Part shown: positions 10,696 through 19,308 of the stretch, in pieces
Layout of the letters: every line of letters begins with the position of its first letter
Numbering within the stretch: position 1 is the stretch's first letter
Assembly: GCF_029051725.1 (NCBI RefSeq)
Contig: NZ_JAACFU010000003.1
Location: 310,001 to 374,000 of the forward strand
Source of the DNA: Bradyrhizobium sp. CSS354
GTDB lineage: Bacteria > Pseudomonadota > Alphaproteobacteria > Rhizobiales > Xanthobacteraceae
Length of the DNA: 64,000 nucleotides
Direction: 5' to 3'
The notes under the pieces: generated by a model
Seen by the model: only the letters and a program-made list of their open reading frames with translations
Databases searched by the model: none
Told to the model about the DNA's origin: nothing
Made by a program: the position numbers and the translations under genes

Positions 10696-11342
10696 CGTTC
10701 TCCGTCGATCTCTTCTACTCCTTCCGCAGCCCGTTCAGCTATCTGGCGCTGCCGAAAACGCTCAAGCTGGTCGAAACCTACGATCTGGCGGTGAATTTGC
10801 GGCCGGTCTATCCGCTCGCAGTCCGTGTGCCCGGGTTTTTCAAGAAGGCCAGCCCGAACTTCATTCGCTATGTGGTGCTCGACAGCACGCGCGTGGCGCA
10901 GCACGAGGGCATTCCGTTCCGCTTTCCGAGGCCAGATCCGATCGTGCAGGACAAGGTGACGTTCGATGTCGCGGCGGAGCAGCCCTACATCCACCGCCTG
11001 ACCCGGCTTGGTGCCATGGCGCAGCTCGAGGACCGCTCGCTCGCATTCACCGATGCGATCGCCCGCGTGCTGTGGGACGGCTCGGTGGCGGGCTGGAATG
11101 AGGGCGATCATCTCGCGCGCGCCGCCGACAAGGCCGGCTTTGATCTCGCCGCAATGGATGCCGCGATCACCGCAGACCCGGATCGCTACGAGCAGGTGAT
11201 CACGGAGAACGAGAAGGACCATGCCGGCTCCGGCCATTGGGGCGTACCGACCTTCGTGTTCGACAACGAGCCGTTCTTCGGCCAGGACCGCATCGATTTG
11301 CTGGTCTGGCGCATGGAAGGCAAGGGCTTGATGCGGAGTTAG
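10692..11342 (+). CDS. DsbA-fold / 2-hydroxychromene-2-carboxylate isomerase-like protein
   Basis: A 216-residue thioredoxin-fold protein of the HCCA isomerase / GST-kappa group. The N terminus VDLFYSFRSPFSYLALPKT is the family signature, with a Ser where disulfide oxidoreductases have CxxC, pointing to glutathione-dependent isomerase or transferase chemistry rather than thiol oxidation. A helical insert precedes the cis-Pro segment GHWGVPTFVFDNEPFFGQDRI at the C terminus. It is the last gene of the MATE-DUF2867 operon (ATGA overlap). Its stop lies one base from the stop of the convergent FUSC gene. Substrate unknown; the aromatic-degradation role of named family members may not apply here. 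Confidence 0.8.
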   Translation: MTFSVDLFYSFRSPFSYLALPKTLKLVETYDLAVNLRPVYPLAVRVPGFFKKASPNFIRYVVLDSTRVAQHEGIPFRFPRPDPIVQDKVTFDVAAEQPYIHRLTRLGAMAQLEDRSLAFTDAIARVLWDGSVAGWNEGDHLARAADKAGFDLAAMDAAITADPDRYEQVITENEKDHAGSGHWGVPTFVFDNEPFFGQDRIDLLVWRMEGKGLMRS

Positions 11343-11343
11343 C

Positions 11344-12459
11344 TCACTCCGCCACGCGCGCGGGCTTGTCGGCCGCGGCCTCCGACCATTCGCCGACGAC
11401 GCGATCGAGATCGCAGAGATTCTGGTGCATCTGCTCCAGCGAAAAGCCGAGCGCGAAAAAGCGCTCCGCGGTGTCGCTGGGCTGGCCCCGGATCAGGCCG
11501 TCCTGGCGCACGGCGGCGACCGCCTCGGCATAGTGCTGGAGCGCGACATGCACGGGGTGGATCGGCGGCGCGCCGGCGCCTTCGCGCAAGGCCGCGGCGG
11601 CCGAACGCAGGAAGCGCGCGATCACGGTCGAGACTTCCGTCAGCGGCGCGGCAAGCCGTGTCTGCACCTCGGCCGGCAACGGCACCACGGTCGCGCGGCC
11701 GATCATCACGACGTCATGGCGCAGCCGCAAGATCGTGCGCAACAACGGGCCGGTGTCCGGCCCGCTCGACAATCGCGCCGAGCGCTCGCGCTCGGCTTCG
11801 GCACCGATGGTGTTCATGCCGACCATTGCGGTGCCGATACCGTCCTGAATCCGATGCAGCGCGTCGTTGTCCCGGCCGCGCGTCAGGCCCGCGAGCAATT
11901 CGGTGAAGGCCTCCGCGATCAGTTCGAGCAGCTTCGCCGCGCTGGCGCGGATTTGCCGCACCGCGCGCGATGGCAGCACCAGGAAGGAGACCAGCAACCC
12001 AGTGATGGCGCCGACCGCGACTTCGCTGACGCGATCGATCGCCGAGGCCATGGGATCGGCATGATGCATCGACGGAAGCACGAGCACGATCACGGCCGTC
12101 ACCGTTGCAGAGCTCAGATTGGGATAGATCGATGCGACAAAGGCAAGCGGCGCCACGGCCAGCACCAGCAGACCCAGCAGGCCCAGTTCACCGGAATAGG
12201 GGATCAGGATCGCGATAGCGCCGCCATAAATCGCGCCGCCGATGGTGCCGAGCATGTAATCGCGCGTCGCCTTCAGCGAGCGCCCGACGCTCATCTGGGT
12301 CACGATGATGGAGGTGAGGACGGCCCAGAGCGGCAACAAGAGATGCAGCGCGGTGGCGAGCGCGTAGGCGCCGGTGGCCGCCACCGTGACCCGGATCGCC
12401 AACCCCAATTGGGTCTTTCGCGACCAGACCCGGTCGAACAGCTCTCCTGCGAATGCCAT
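11344..12459 (-). CDS. FUSC/aromatic-acid-exporter-like inner membrane protein
   Basis: A 371-residue protein of the FUSC superfamily, related to p-hydroxybenzoic acid efflux pump subunits. The N-terminal half holds about six close membrane helices (VTVAATGAYALATAL, LLLPLWAVLTSIIVTQ, MLGTIGGAIYGGAIAILI, LGLLGLLVLAVAPLAFVAS, AVIVLVLPSM, VGAITGLLVSFLVLPS) with the conserved-looking SLKATRDYMLGTIGGA. The C-terminal half is cytoplasmic and helical. The ATG at 12459 is preferred because GGGA precedes it by seven bases; the open frame extends 41 codons further 5' without support. It is divergent from the MmgE/PrpD gene, 124 bases apart. Aromatic or weak-acid export is inferred from the family. Confidence 0.8.
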   Translation of the reverse strand: MAFAGELFDRVWSRKTQLGLAIRVTVAATGAYALATALHLLLPLWAVLTSIIVTQMSVGRSLKATRDYMLGTIGGAIYGGAIAILIPYSGELGLLGLLVLAVAPLAFVASIYPNLSSATVTAVIVLVLPSMHHADPMASAIDRVSEVAVGAITGLLVSFLVLPSRAVRQIRASAAKLLELIAEAFTELLAGLTRGRDNDALHRIQDGIGTAMVGMNTIGAEAERERSARLSSGPDTGPLLRTILRLRHDVVMIGRATVVPLPAEVQTRLAAPLTEVSTVIARFLRSAAAALREGAGAPPIHPVHVALQHYAEAVAAVRQDGLIRGQPSDTAERFFALGFSLEQMHQNLCDLDRVVGEWSEAAADKPARVAE

Positions 12460-12583
12460 GGTCGCGTATCCCGGTCCAACTCTGGTAAAGCCAGCCAAAA
12501 GCATAGCTGATGCCCGCGGCCCCGAGGCCGCTTGAAAGGCCAAATCAGCCCGCCTAACTTGCGCGCCAAAACGAGGAAACACG

Positions 12584-13951
12584 ATGGCTCACGAAACCGC
12601 AACGCTCGCCGCCTATGTCGCCAACCTGAAATTCCAGGATATTCCGGCGGAAGTGCTGGATCGCGCAAAAGTGCTGACGCTGGACTTCCTTGGCAGCGCG
12701 ATCAGGGCCCGCAGCGAAGCGGAATCGACCCCCTCGATCCTGAAGATGCTGGAGGCGCTCGCGCTCGACACCAAAGGCGAATCCACCGTGTTCGGCGACA
12801 GCAAGACCTGGACGCCGGCAGTCGCGGCGCTGCTCAACGGCGCGCTCGGCCATTCCCTCGACTTCGACGACACCCATGCGGACTCCTCGCTGCACCCGAG
12901 CGCCCCGGTGGTTCCGGCCGCCTTCGCCATCGGCGAGATGGTCGGCGCGTCGGGCCGCGACGTGCTGACCGCGATCGTTGCGGGCTATGAGGTCTGCTGC
13001 CGGCTCGGCAACGCGCTCGACCCGACCTCGCATTATGCCCGCGGCTTTCATCCGACCGCCACCGCCGGCACCTATGGCGCAGCCGCGGCCGCCGGCAAAC
13101 TGTTTGGCCTGTCCGAGCAACAGCTCATCGCCGCCTTCGGCGTCGCCGGCAGCCAGGCCGCGGGCTCGCTGCAATTCCTGGTCAACGGCGCCTGGAACAA
13201 GCGCTACCAGGTCGGCGCCGCCGCGATGAATGGCGTGATCGCCGCGACGCTGGCGCGCAACGATTTCGTCGGCGCGACGGAATCGGTCGAGGGCAAGCAC
13301 GGCCTGCTCGCCGGCTACACCGACGATGCGCATCCCGACAAGGCGGTCGCCGAGCTCGGCAAGACCTACGAGACCATGAAGATCGGCGTGAAGCCGTATC
13401 CAAGCTGCCGCTACACCCACGCCGCGATCGACGCGCTGATCGCGATGCGGCGCGAGCACAATCTGACGCCCGATCAGGTCAAGCGCGTCGAGATCGGCCT
13501 GCATCGCAACGGCATCACGCTCACCGGCGACGCCGCGACCAAGCGGCACCCGACCTCGATCGTCGGCGGCCAGTTCTCGATGTTCTTCACCGGCGCGCTC
13601 GCGCTCGACCAGGGCTCATTTGGCTGGGACGACTACAACCGCCTGGGCGACGCAGCCATCGACGCGCTCGCCGACAAGTTCGACGTGGTGCAGGACGACC
13701 GCCTCGAGATCGGCCGCACCCACCCCTTCGGCGCGCGCGTGAGTATCACCACCGACGACGGCGTGCATGAGCGGCTCTATGCCGATCCCTCGGGAGAGCC
13801 GACCTCCTTCCCCGATGCGCAGGCGATGCAGCAGAAGTTTTTGACGCTGGCCCGCCCGGTGCTGAACGCGCGCGCGGAGAAATTCGCGGACGCGATCATG
13901 ACGCTGGAGCGGTTCGATCGCGTGGCGAAGGCGACGGAGCTGGGGCGTTAG
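12584..13951 (+). CDS. MmgE/PrpD family protein
   Basis: A 455-residue member of the MmgE/PrpD family, which includes 2-methylcitrate dehydratase and cis-aconitate decarboxylase; many members have other or unknown substrates. Family features are the N-terminal helix LDRAKVLTLDFLGSAI, LNGALGHSLDFDDTHADSSLHPS with the Asp/His-rich substrate loop, GYEVCCRLG, GFHPTATAGTYGAAAAAGKL, and KPYPSCRYTHAAIDAL. GAGGAA lies shortly before the ATG. No prpB or prpC neighbours are present, so a methylcitrate-cycle role is not supported by context. It is followed by a long palindromic repeat. Confidence 0.85.
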   Translation: MAHETATLAAYVANLKFQDIPAEVLDRAKVLTLDFLGSAIRARSEAESTPSILKMLEALALDTKGESTVFGDSKTWTPAVAALLNGALGHSLDFDDTHADSSLHPSAPVVPAAFAIGEMVGASGRDVLTAIVAGYEVCCRLGNALDPTSHYARGFHPTATAGTYGAAAAAGKLFGLSEQQLIAAFGVAGSQAAGSLQFLVNGAWNKRYQVGAAAMNGVIAATLARNDFVGATESVEGKHGLLAGYTDDAHPDKAVAELGKTYETMKIGVKPYPSCRYTHAAIDALIAMRREHNLTPDQVKRVEIGLHRNGITLTGDAATKRHPTSIVGGQFSMFFTGALALDQGSFGWDDYNRLGDAAIDALADKFDVVQDDRLEIGRTHPFGARVSITTDDGVHERLYADPSGEPTSFPDAQAMQQKFLTLARPVLNARAEKFADAIMTLERFDRVAKATELGR

Positions 13952-13978
13952 TAGAATTGCGCTACACGAGCGGTGCAC

Positions 13979-14128
13979 CCTCGCCCCTTGTGGGAGAGGG
14001 TGGCTCGCCGCGCAGCGGCGAGACGGGTGAGGGGTTCTCTCCGCGAGCACACCTCTCACAATTGCGCTTGCGGAAGCATACCCCTCATCCGGCGCTTCGC
14101 GCCACCTTCTCCCACAAGGGGAAGGGAA
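13979..14128. repeat. Long imperfect inverted repeat, family A copy 2 (inverted)
   Basis: A 150-base element between the MmgE/PrpD gene and the convergent serine hydrolase. It starts CCTCGCCCCTTGTGGGAGAG, holds the hairpin CTCGCCG-CGCAG-CGGCGAG and GGGTGAGGGGTTCTCTCCGCG, and ends CCGGCGCTTCGCGCCACC followed by TTCTCCCACAAGGGGAAGGG. Compared with the copy at 8612-8766 the order of the two arms is reversed, so it is the same element on the other strand. Confidence 0.8.
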
Positions 14129-14137
14129 GAGAGCACC

Positions 14138-15565
14138 TCAATTCGTCCGCGCCAACTTTCCCTTCTCGCGCGTAGCCGCAACCACGTCGCGCACCAGATC
14201 GAACACACCGTCCGCTTCTGGCGGTGCGTTCGGGGAACGGCCTAAACGCACGATCACCAGACGTTCCGACGGAATCACGATCGTATACTGCCCGATCGTG
14301 CCCTTGGCGAAGAAGGCATCGCGCGGCCAGCCGTGCTTGACGCGGAAGGTCGCGCCAAAGCTGTCGCCCTGGTTGGTCCAGAAGCCGGCGCCGATACCGA
14401 CCCACGCGCCTGGCGTCGCCGACGCCGAGTAATTCACCCAGCCCTCGGGCAGGATGCGCCGGCCGCCGACGACGCCATCGTTGAGATAGAGCTGGCCGAA
14501 CCGTGCCCAGTCGCGCGCGGATGCGAGCATCTCGCTCGACCCCTTGATCGTGCCGGCGCCGTCGAGCTGGAGCGTGACGTGGCGCATGCCGAGCGGCGCG
14601 AACAATTCGCGGCGCGCGAAGGCAAGCGCATCGGCTGGATTGCCGCCGACGGCGTTGCGGATCAGACGCGCGAGCATGATGGTGTTGCCGTCGTGATAAT
14701 TCCACACGGTGCCCGGCGCGGTCGCAAGCGGCATGCTCGCGGCATAGGTGACCATATCGCCTTCGATGAATTTCATGCGATTGACCGGCTCGAAGGCGGA
14801 GCCGAGCGAGGCCTGAAGCGAGCTGCCGAGCGCCAGGCCCGCGGTGTGGCGCAGCAGCTGATCGACGCTGATGGCGTGACGCGGATCGTCCGGATTTGTC
14901 CAGGCGGCGACCGGTGCGGGCTCGTCGAGCTTCAGTCTGCCCTGGCGCACGAGGATCCCGGTGAGAGCCGAGATCACGGACTTGGTCATGGAGAAGCCGA
15001 GCAGCGGCGTCTCCGGTCCGATGCCGTCCGCATAGCGCTCCGCGATGATGCGGCCCGATTTCATGACGACGATCGCGCGGGTGCGGCGGAAGGGCGGCGA
15101 TGTCGGCTCGGCGAACCCGCGGTCGAGCGCGGCTGACAGCTTCGGGCTTTGTGGCGATACGACCGCGGGCCCGGCGATCTCGGGCAGCAAAGCCGGCTGC
15201 CTGTCATCAGGCGGCAGCCTGACGTCGGCGATATCAGTGCCGTGCTCGAGCGTGCAGCCGAGGCCCTCGCGATAGACGGCATGGCTGCGGCCAATGCCGA
15301 ACAGCGTCACCGTGACGTCCTTGCGTGCGCGATCGACCTGATACTCCATCGCCCAGGTGAGCAGACCGGCGCCCGGCATCGCATCGGCGGTCTCGGACAA
15401 ATTACGCCTGACATCGAGGCCCGAGACAAACGTCTCGGAACAGAGCACGTCGGCGATGAAGCCGGTGGCGACCTTGGGTACGTCATGGGCGCGAACCGCG
15501 CCGAGCGCGAGGCCGGCAAAGACGACGGTGGTGGTGAGAAGGACAATCTTGCGGCGGCGGGTCAC
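14138..15565 (-). CDS. Membrane-anchored serine hydrolase (beta-lactamase/PBP-like)
   Basis: A 475-residue protein of the penicillin-binding/beta-lactamase-like hydrolase fold, probably periplasmic. The GTG at 15565 has GGAG eight bases upstream and is followed by a basic stretch and one membrane helix (KIVLLTTTVVFAGLALGAV). The catalytic SxxK is SMTK near residue 192. The second motif region reads WNYHDGN, and a KGT (FAKGTIGQY) takes the place of the usual KTG/HxG. The first 150 residues are an extra domain of unknown role. It resembles esterase-like class C relatives more than true beta-lactamases. The AraC-type regulator gene lies directly upstream on the same strand, 144 bases away. Confidence 0.82.
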   Translation of the reverse strand: MTRRRKIVLLTTTVVFAGLALGAVRAHDVPKVATGFIADVLCSETFVSGLDVRRNLSETADAMPGAGLLTWAMEYQVDRARKDVTVTLFGIGRSHAVYREGLGCTLEHGTDIADVRLPPDDRQPALLPEIAGPAVVSPQSPKLSAALDRGFAEPTSPPFRRTRAIVVMKSGRIIAERYADGIGPETPLLGFSMTKSVISALTGILVRQGRLKLDEPAPVAAWTNPDDPRHAISVDQLLRHTAGLALGSSLQASLGSAFEPVNRMKFIEGDMVTYAASMPLATAPGTVWNYHDGNTIMLARLIRNAVGGNPADALAFARRELFAPLGMRHVTLQLDGAGTIKGSSEMLASARDWARFGQLYLNDGVVGGRRILPEGWVNYSASATPGAWVGIGAGFWTNQGDSFGATFRVKHGWPRDAFFAKGTIGQYTIVIPSERLVIVRLGRSPNAPPEADGVFDLVRDVVAATREKGKLARTN

Positions 15566-15709
15566 AGGCTTGCTCCGGCTTGAGGCGTGTGCCGGAGACG
15601 AGGCGGCATTCACGCGATGCCCGCTCGCCGGATCTGGAAACGGCGTAGCCGAAAACCGCGAGACGCTCGCCGATTCCAAAATAACCTAGATGTTTCAGTG
15701 CACTAAAGA

Positions 15710-16771
15710 TTAGACAGCATTCACCTTGAGCCGCCGATATTCCGTCGGCGTCACGCCGGTCACGGCCTTGAAGGCGCGGTTGAAGGGGCCGAGCGACTGG
15801 AAGCCGGAATCCATCGCGATGGTGATGACGGGGACCTCGGCTTGGGCGGGATCGGCCAGCGCGGCCTTGGCCTCCTCGATCCGGTGGTTGTTCAGGAACA
15901 CATTGAAATTGCGGTAGCCGAGCCTCTGGTTGATCAGCCGCCGCAGCCGGTATTCGGGAATTTTCAGCCGGCCCGCCAGCACGCCGATGCTGATGTTCTC
16001 CTGCCGATAGATCCGCTCGTCCGCCATCAGCCGCATCAGGGCGTCGATGAGCTTTTGGTCGGCGGCGTCCTCGCCAACAGGCTGGCTCGCCGCGATCGCC
16101 GGCGCAGCATCCGTGGCGGCTGGAAACAGGTCGGCGCCATCCACGCGCATCATCGCATAGGCGATGGCCGCGACGATGCTGGCGAGCATGCCGGTATTGA
16201 CGGTGTTGGCGACATCGCCGACGTCGCTGCCGACGACGAGGATCTGGAGCAGCGCGTTCAATCCGCCATAGAGCGCGGCGGCACAGACGATGAAGACGCG
16301 AACGCGACGGCGGCGCTCGACCAGATCGGCCGACCATGAGGCGATCGTCTGCATGATCGCGAGCGCAATGAAGCCGAGCACGATCAGGTTCACCGCGGTG
16401 ACGGCGAACCGGACATGTCCGCTCGGTGCGATCCAGAGACAGCTGACGAAGCTGAAGGCTGTCACCAACCCCCAGGTCAATCCGTGCCGCCGGTGCAGGC
16501 GAAACTCGTCGTCGAACAGCGCGCGCGTGAACAGCCAGAACACCACGATATTGCCGGTCGACAACGCAATCAGCGGCGCATGCCATGCCGGGACCAACGA
16601 CGATATTCCGACGGAATAGCTCGCGGCATGCGCGGCCGAGCCGAGCGCAAAGGCCGCACCGAGCCGGGCTGCCAGCACATTGCGGAAATCGCTGACAAGC
16701 GATGCCGTCAGCACTAATAGCAACGCCACAGAAGCGGCGCGGAATGCGAGTTCAAGGGCGGCTGATGTCAT
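15710..16771 (-). CDS. AraC family regulator with multi-pass membrane N terminus
   Basis: A 353-residue transcription regulator. The N-terminal two thirds carry about seven hydrophobic segments (for example ASVALLLVLTASLVS, APLIALSTGNIVVFWLF, LTWGLVTAFSFVSCLWIA, VTAVNLIVLGFIALAI, VFIVCAAALYGGLNAL), which would place it in the inner membrane. The C terminus has two helix-turn-helix units of the AraC type: ISIGVLAGRLKIPEYRLRRL with NVFLNNHRIEEAKAAL, then ITIAMDSGFQSLGPFNRAFK and TGVTPTEYRR. A ligand-sensing membrane module with cytoplasmic DNA binding is inferred. No ribosome site is obvious at the ATG. The adjacent serine hydrolase on the same strand is a candidate target. Confidence 0.85.
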   Translation of the reverse strand: MTSAALELAFRAASVALLLVLTASLVSDFRNVLAARLGAAFALGSAAHAASYSVGISSLVPAWHAPLIALSTGNIVVFWLFTRALFDDEFRLHRRHGLTWGLVTAFSFVSCLWIAPSGHVRFAVTAVNLIVLGFIALAIMQTIASWSADLVERRRRVRVFIVCAAALYGGLNALLQILVVGSDVGDVANTVNTGMLASIVAAIAYAMMRVDGADLFPAATDAAPAIAASQPVGEDAADQKLIDALMRLMADERIYRQENISIGVLAGRLKIPEYRLRRLINQRLGYRNFNVFLNNHRIEEAKAALADPAQAEVPVITIAMDSGFQSLGPFNRAFKAVTGVTPTEYRRLKVNAV

Positions 16772-16851
16772 CAGATGCTGTGGCCATCGGTATGGGCGAG
16801 CCGAACATCGTCCGTCGGGTTGATTTTTTCAAGCACCATCCGCACCACAGC

Positions 16852-16954
16852 TGTCATCGTCCGGCTTGACCGGACGATCCAGTACTCCGAGACGGTCATG
16901 ATTGAACCGATAGGCCGCGGCGTACTGGATCGCCCGCTTTCGCGGACGATGACA
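16852..16954. repeat. Inverted repeat with 33-bp arms, family C
   Basis: The left arm 16852-16885 contains TGTCATCGTCCGGCTTGACC and ends GGACGATCCAGTAC. The right arm 16922-16954 starts GTACTGGATCGCCCGCTTTC and ends GCGGACGATGACA. The arms are near-complementary, separated by 36 bases, and sit between the divergent AraC-type and pirin genes. No gene is encoded here. Confidence 0.75.
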
Positions 16955-17063
16955 GTCGTGCATGCGGCACTGCTGCCGTCACAACGTCTGAACCCGGCTT
17001 TGTCGCGACGGCGGTGTAAATTTCTGCTAGCGTCGGGACCAAGAAAGCCAAAAGGAGTCCATC

Positions 17064-17981
17064 ATGAGCTGGCAACCCTCGAACGATCCCGTGCTCGGCG
17101 ATCCCATGTCCTGCGATGCGCTCGATCTCGTCATCGTGCCGCGCACGCGCGATCTCGGCGACGGCTTCGCGGTGCGGCGCGCGTTGCCGCACGGCAAGCG
17201 GCAGATGGTGGGGCCGTTCATCTTCTTCGACCATTTCGGGCCGGTGCAATTCGTCTCCGGCAAGGGTATGGACGTGCGGCCGCATCCGCATATCGGGCTT
17301 GCCACTGTCACCTATCTGTTCGACGGCGCGATCATGCATCGCGACAGTGAGGGCAACATCCAGGATATCCAGCCCGGCGCGATGAATTTGATGACAGCCG
17401 GCCGCGGCATCGCGCATTCCGAGCGTACGCCGGATGTACAACGCGCCTCGGGGCAGAAGATGCTGGGCCTGCAAAGCTGGATCGCGCTGCCGGCGGGATC
17501 GGAAGAGATCGCGCCGTCGTTCCAGCATTACGGCGCGGGTGACCTGCCGATGGTCTCCGAGCGCGACTTCACCGCGAAGGTGATCGCGGGCTCGGCCTTC
17601 GGCATCACCTCGCCTGTGTCGATGGTTTCGCCATGGTTCTATACCGAGGTCACGGCGGTCGGGGGCGCCACCGTGCCGCTCGATCCTGATCACGAGGAGC
17701 GCGCCATCTACGTCGTCGACGGCGAGGTCGAGATCGCGAACGAGCGCTACGAGGGGCCGCGACTGCTGATCTTCCGTCCGGGCGACCGCATCACGGTGAA
17801 GGCGCTCAAGGCCACGCGGATGATGTTTCTGGGCGGCGATGCCCTGGAGGGCCCGCGCCACATCTGGTGGAATTTCGTGTCCTCCAGCAAGGAGCGGATC
17901 GAGCAGGCCAAGCAGGACTGGAAAACCGGCCGCTTCGCGGCAGTTCCGCAGGAACATGAGTTCATTCCGCTGCCGGAATAG
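17064..17981 (+). CDS. Pirin family protein
   Basis: A 305-residue bicupin of the pirin family, iron-binding proteins of which some bacterial members have quercetinase activity. The N-terminal cupin shows FIFFDHFGPVQF, the metal-site motif RPHPHIGLATVTYLFDGAI with HRDSEGN, then GAMNLMTAGRGIAHSE, which supplies further His/Glu ligands. The C-terminal part has LDPDHEERAIYVVDGEVEI and IWWNFVSSSKERIEQAKQDW, the conserved pirin C-terminal region. A strong AAGGAG (17052-17057) precedes the ATG. It is probably cytoplasmic. It stands between the family C repeat and purC. Enzymatic role not determinable. Confidence 0.9.
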   Translation: MSWQPSNDPVLGDPMSCDALDLVIVPRTRDLGDGFAVRRALPHGKRQMVGPFIFFDHFGPVQFVSGKGMDVRPHPHIGLATVTYLFDGAIMHRDSEGNIQDIQPGAMNLMTAGRGIAHSERTPDVQRASGQKMLGLQSWIALPAGSEEIAPSFQHYGAGDLPMVSERDFTAKVIAGSAFGITSPVSMVSPWFYTEVTAVGGATVPLDPDHEERAIYVVDGEVEIANERYEGPRLLIFRPGDRITVKALKATRMMFLGGDALEGPRHIWWNFVSSSKERIEQAKQDWKTGRFAAVPQEHEFIPLPE

Positions 17982-18059
17982 GCTATCCCGGTTTTCCGGT
18001 CGCGCGATCAGGTGCGGCCGGATTCCCAGTCGCAAGGCCTTGCTCCGAAAGTTCTGCCG

Positions 18060-18974
<915 letters not shown>

Positions 18975-18985
18975 CGCAGGCGCTA

Positions 18986-19115
18986 TCGTCGTCCCGGCGG
19001 AGGCCGGGACCCCTACCGCGAGGTCTATCGATCGCTGACGGTTCTAATTCCGAACAATCGATCTTCGCCACACATCTGCCTGGGGGTATGGGTCCCGGCC
19101 TTCGCCGGGACGACA
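18986..19115. repeat. Inverted repeat flanking a 64-base loop, family D
   Basis: The left arm 18986-19015 reads TCGTCGTCCCGGCGGAGGCC then GGGACCCCTA. The right arm 19080-19115 carries TGGGGGTATGGGTCCCGGCC then TTCGCCGGGACGAC. Each arm has its own CCGGC/GCCGG hairpin. It occupies the first part of the 334-base gene-free stretch 18975-19308. The remainder (19116-19308) shows no gene; CGGAGGGGAA at 19276-19285 is the only ribosome-site-like sequence, 23 bases before the next start. Confidence 0.75.
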
Positions 19116-19308
19116 CCGAGTATGTGTGCCTGCTCGGTGACTCTCCATCCGCCTGCTGCGCATGATTGGCCGTTCGCACGCCGTGGACCGCATCCTCACC
19201 GAATGCTCCCGAAACTGTCGGGTACTCCACATTTGAAAGAAAGTTGTTGCGCTACCGTCCGAGTCGTCTACCTCTCGGAGGGGAATATTCACGAGCGAGT
19301 GTCACGGC

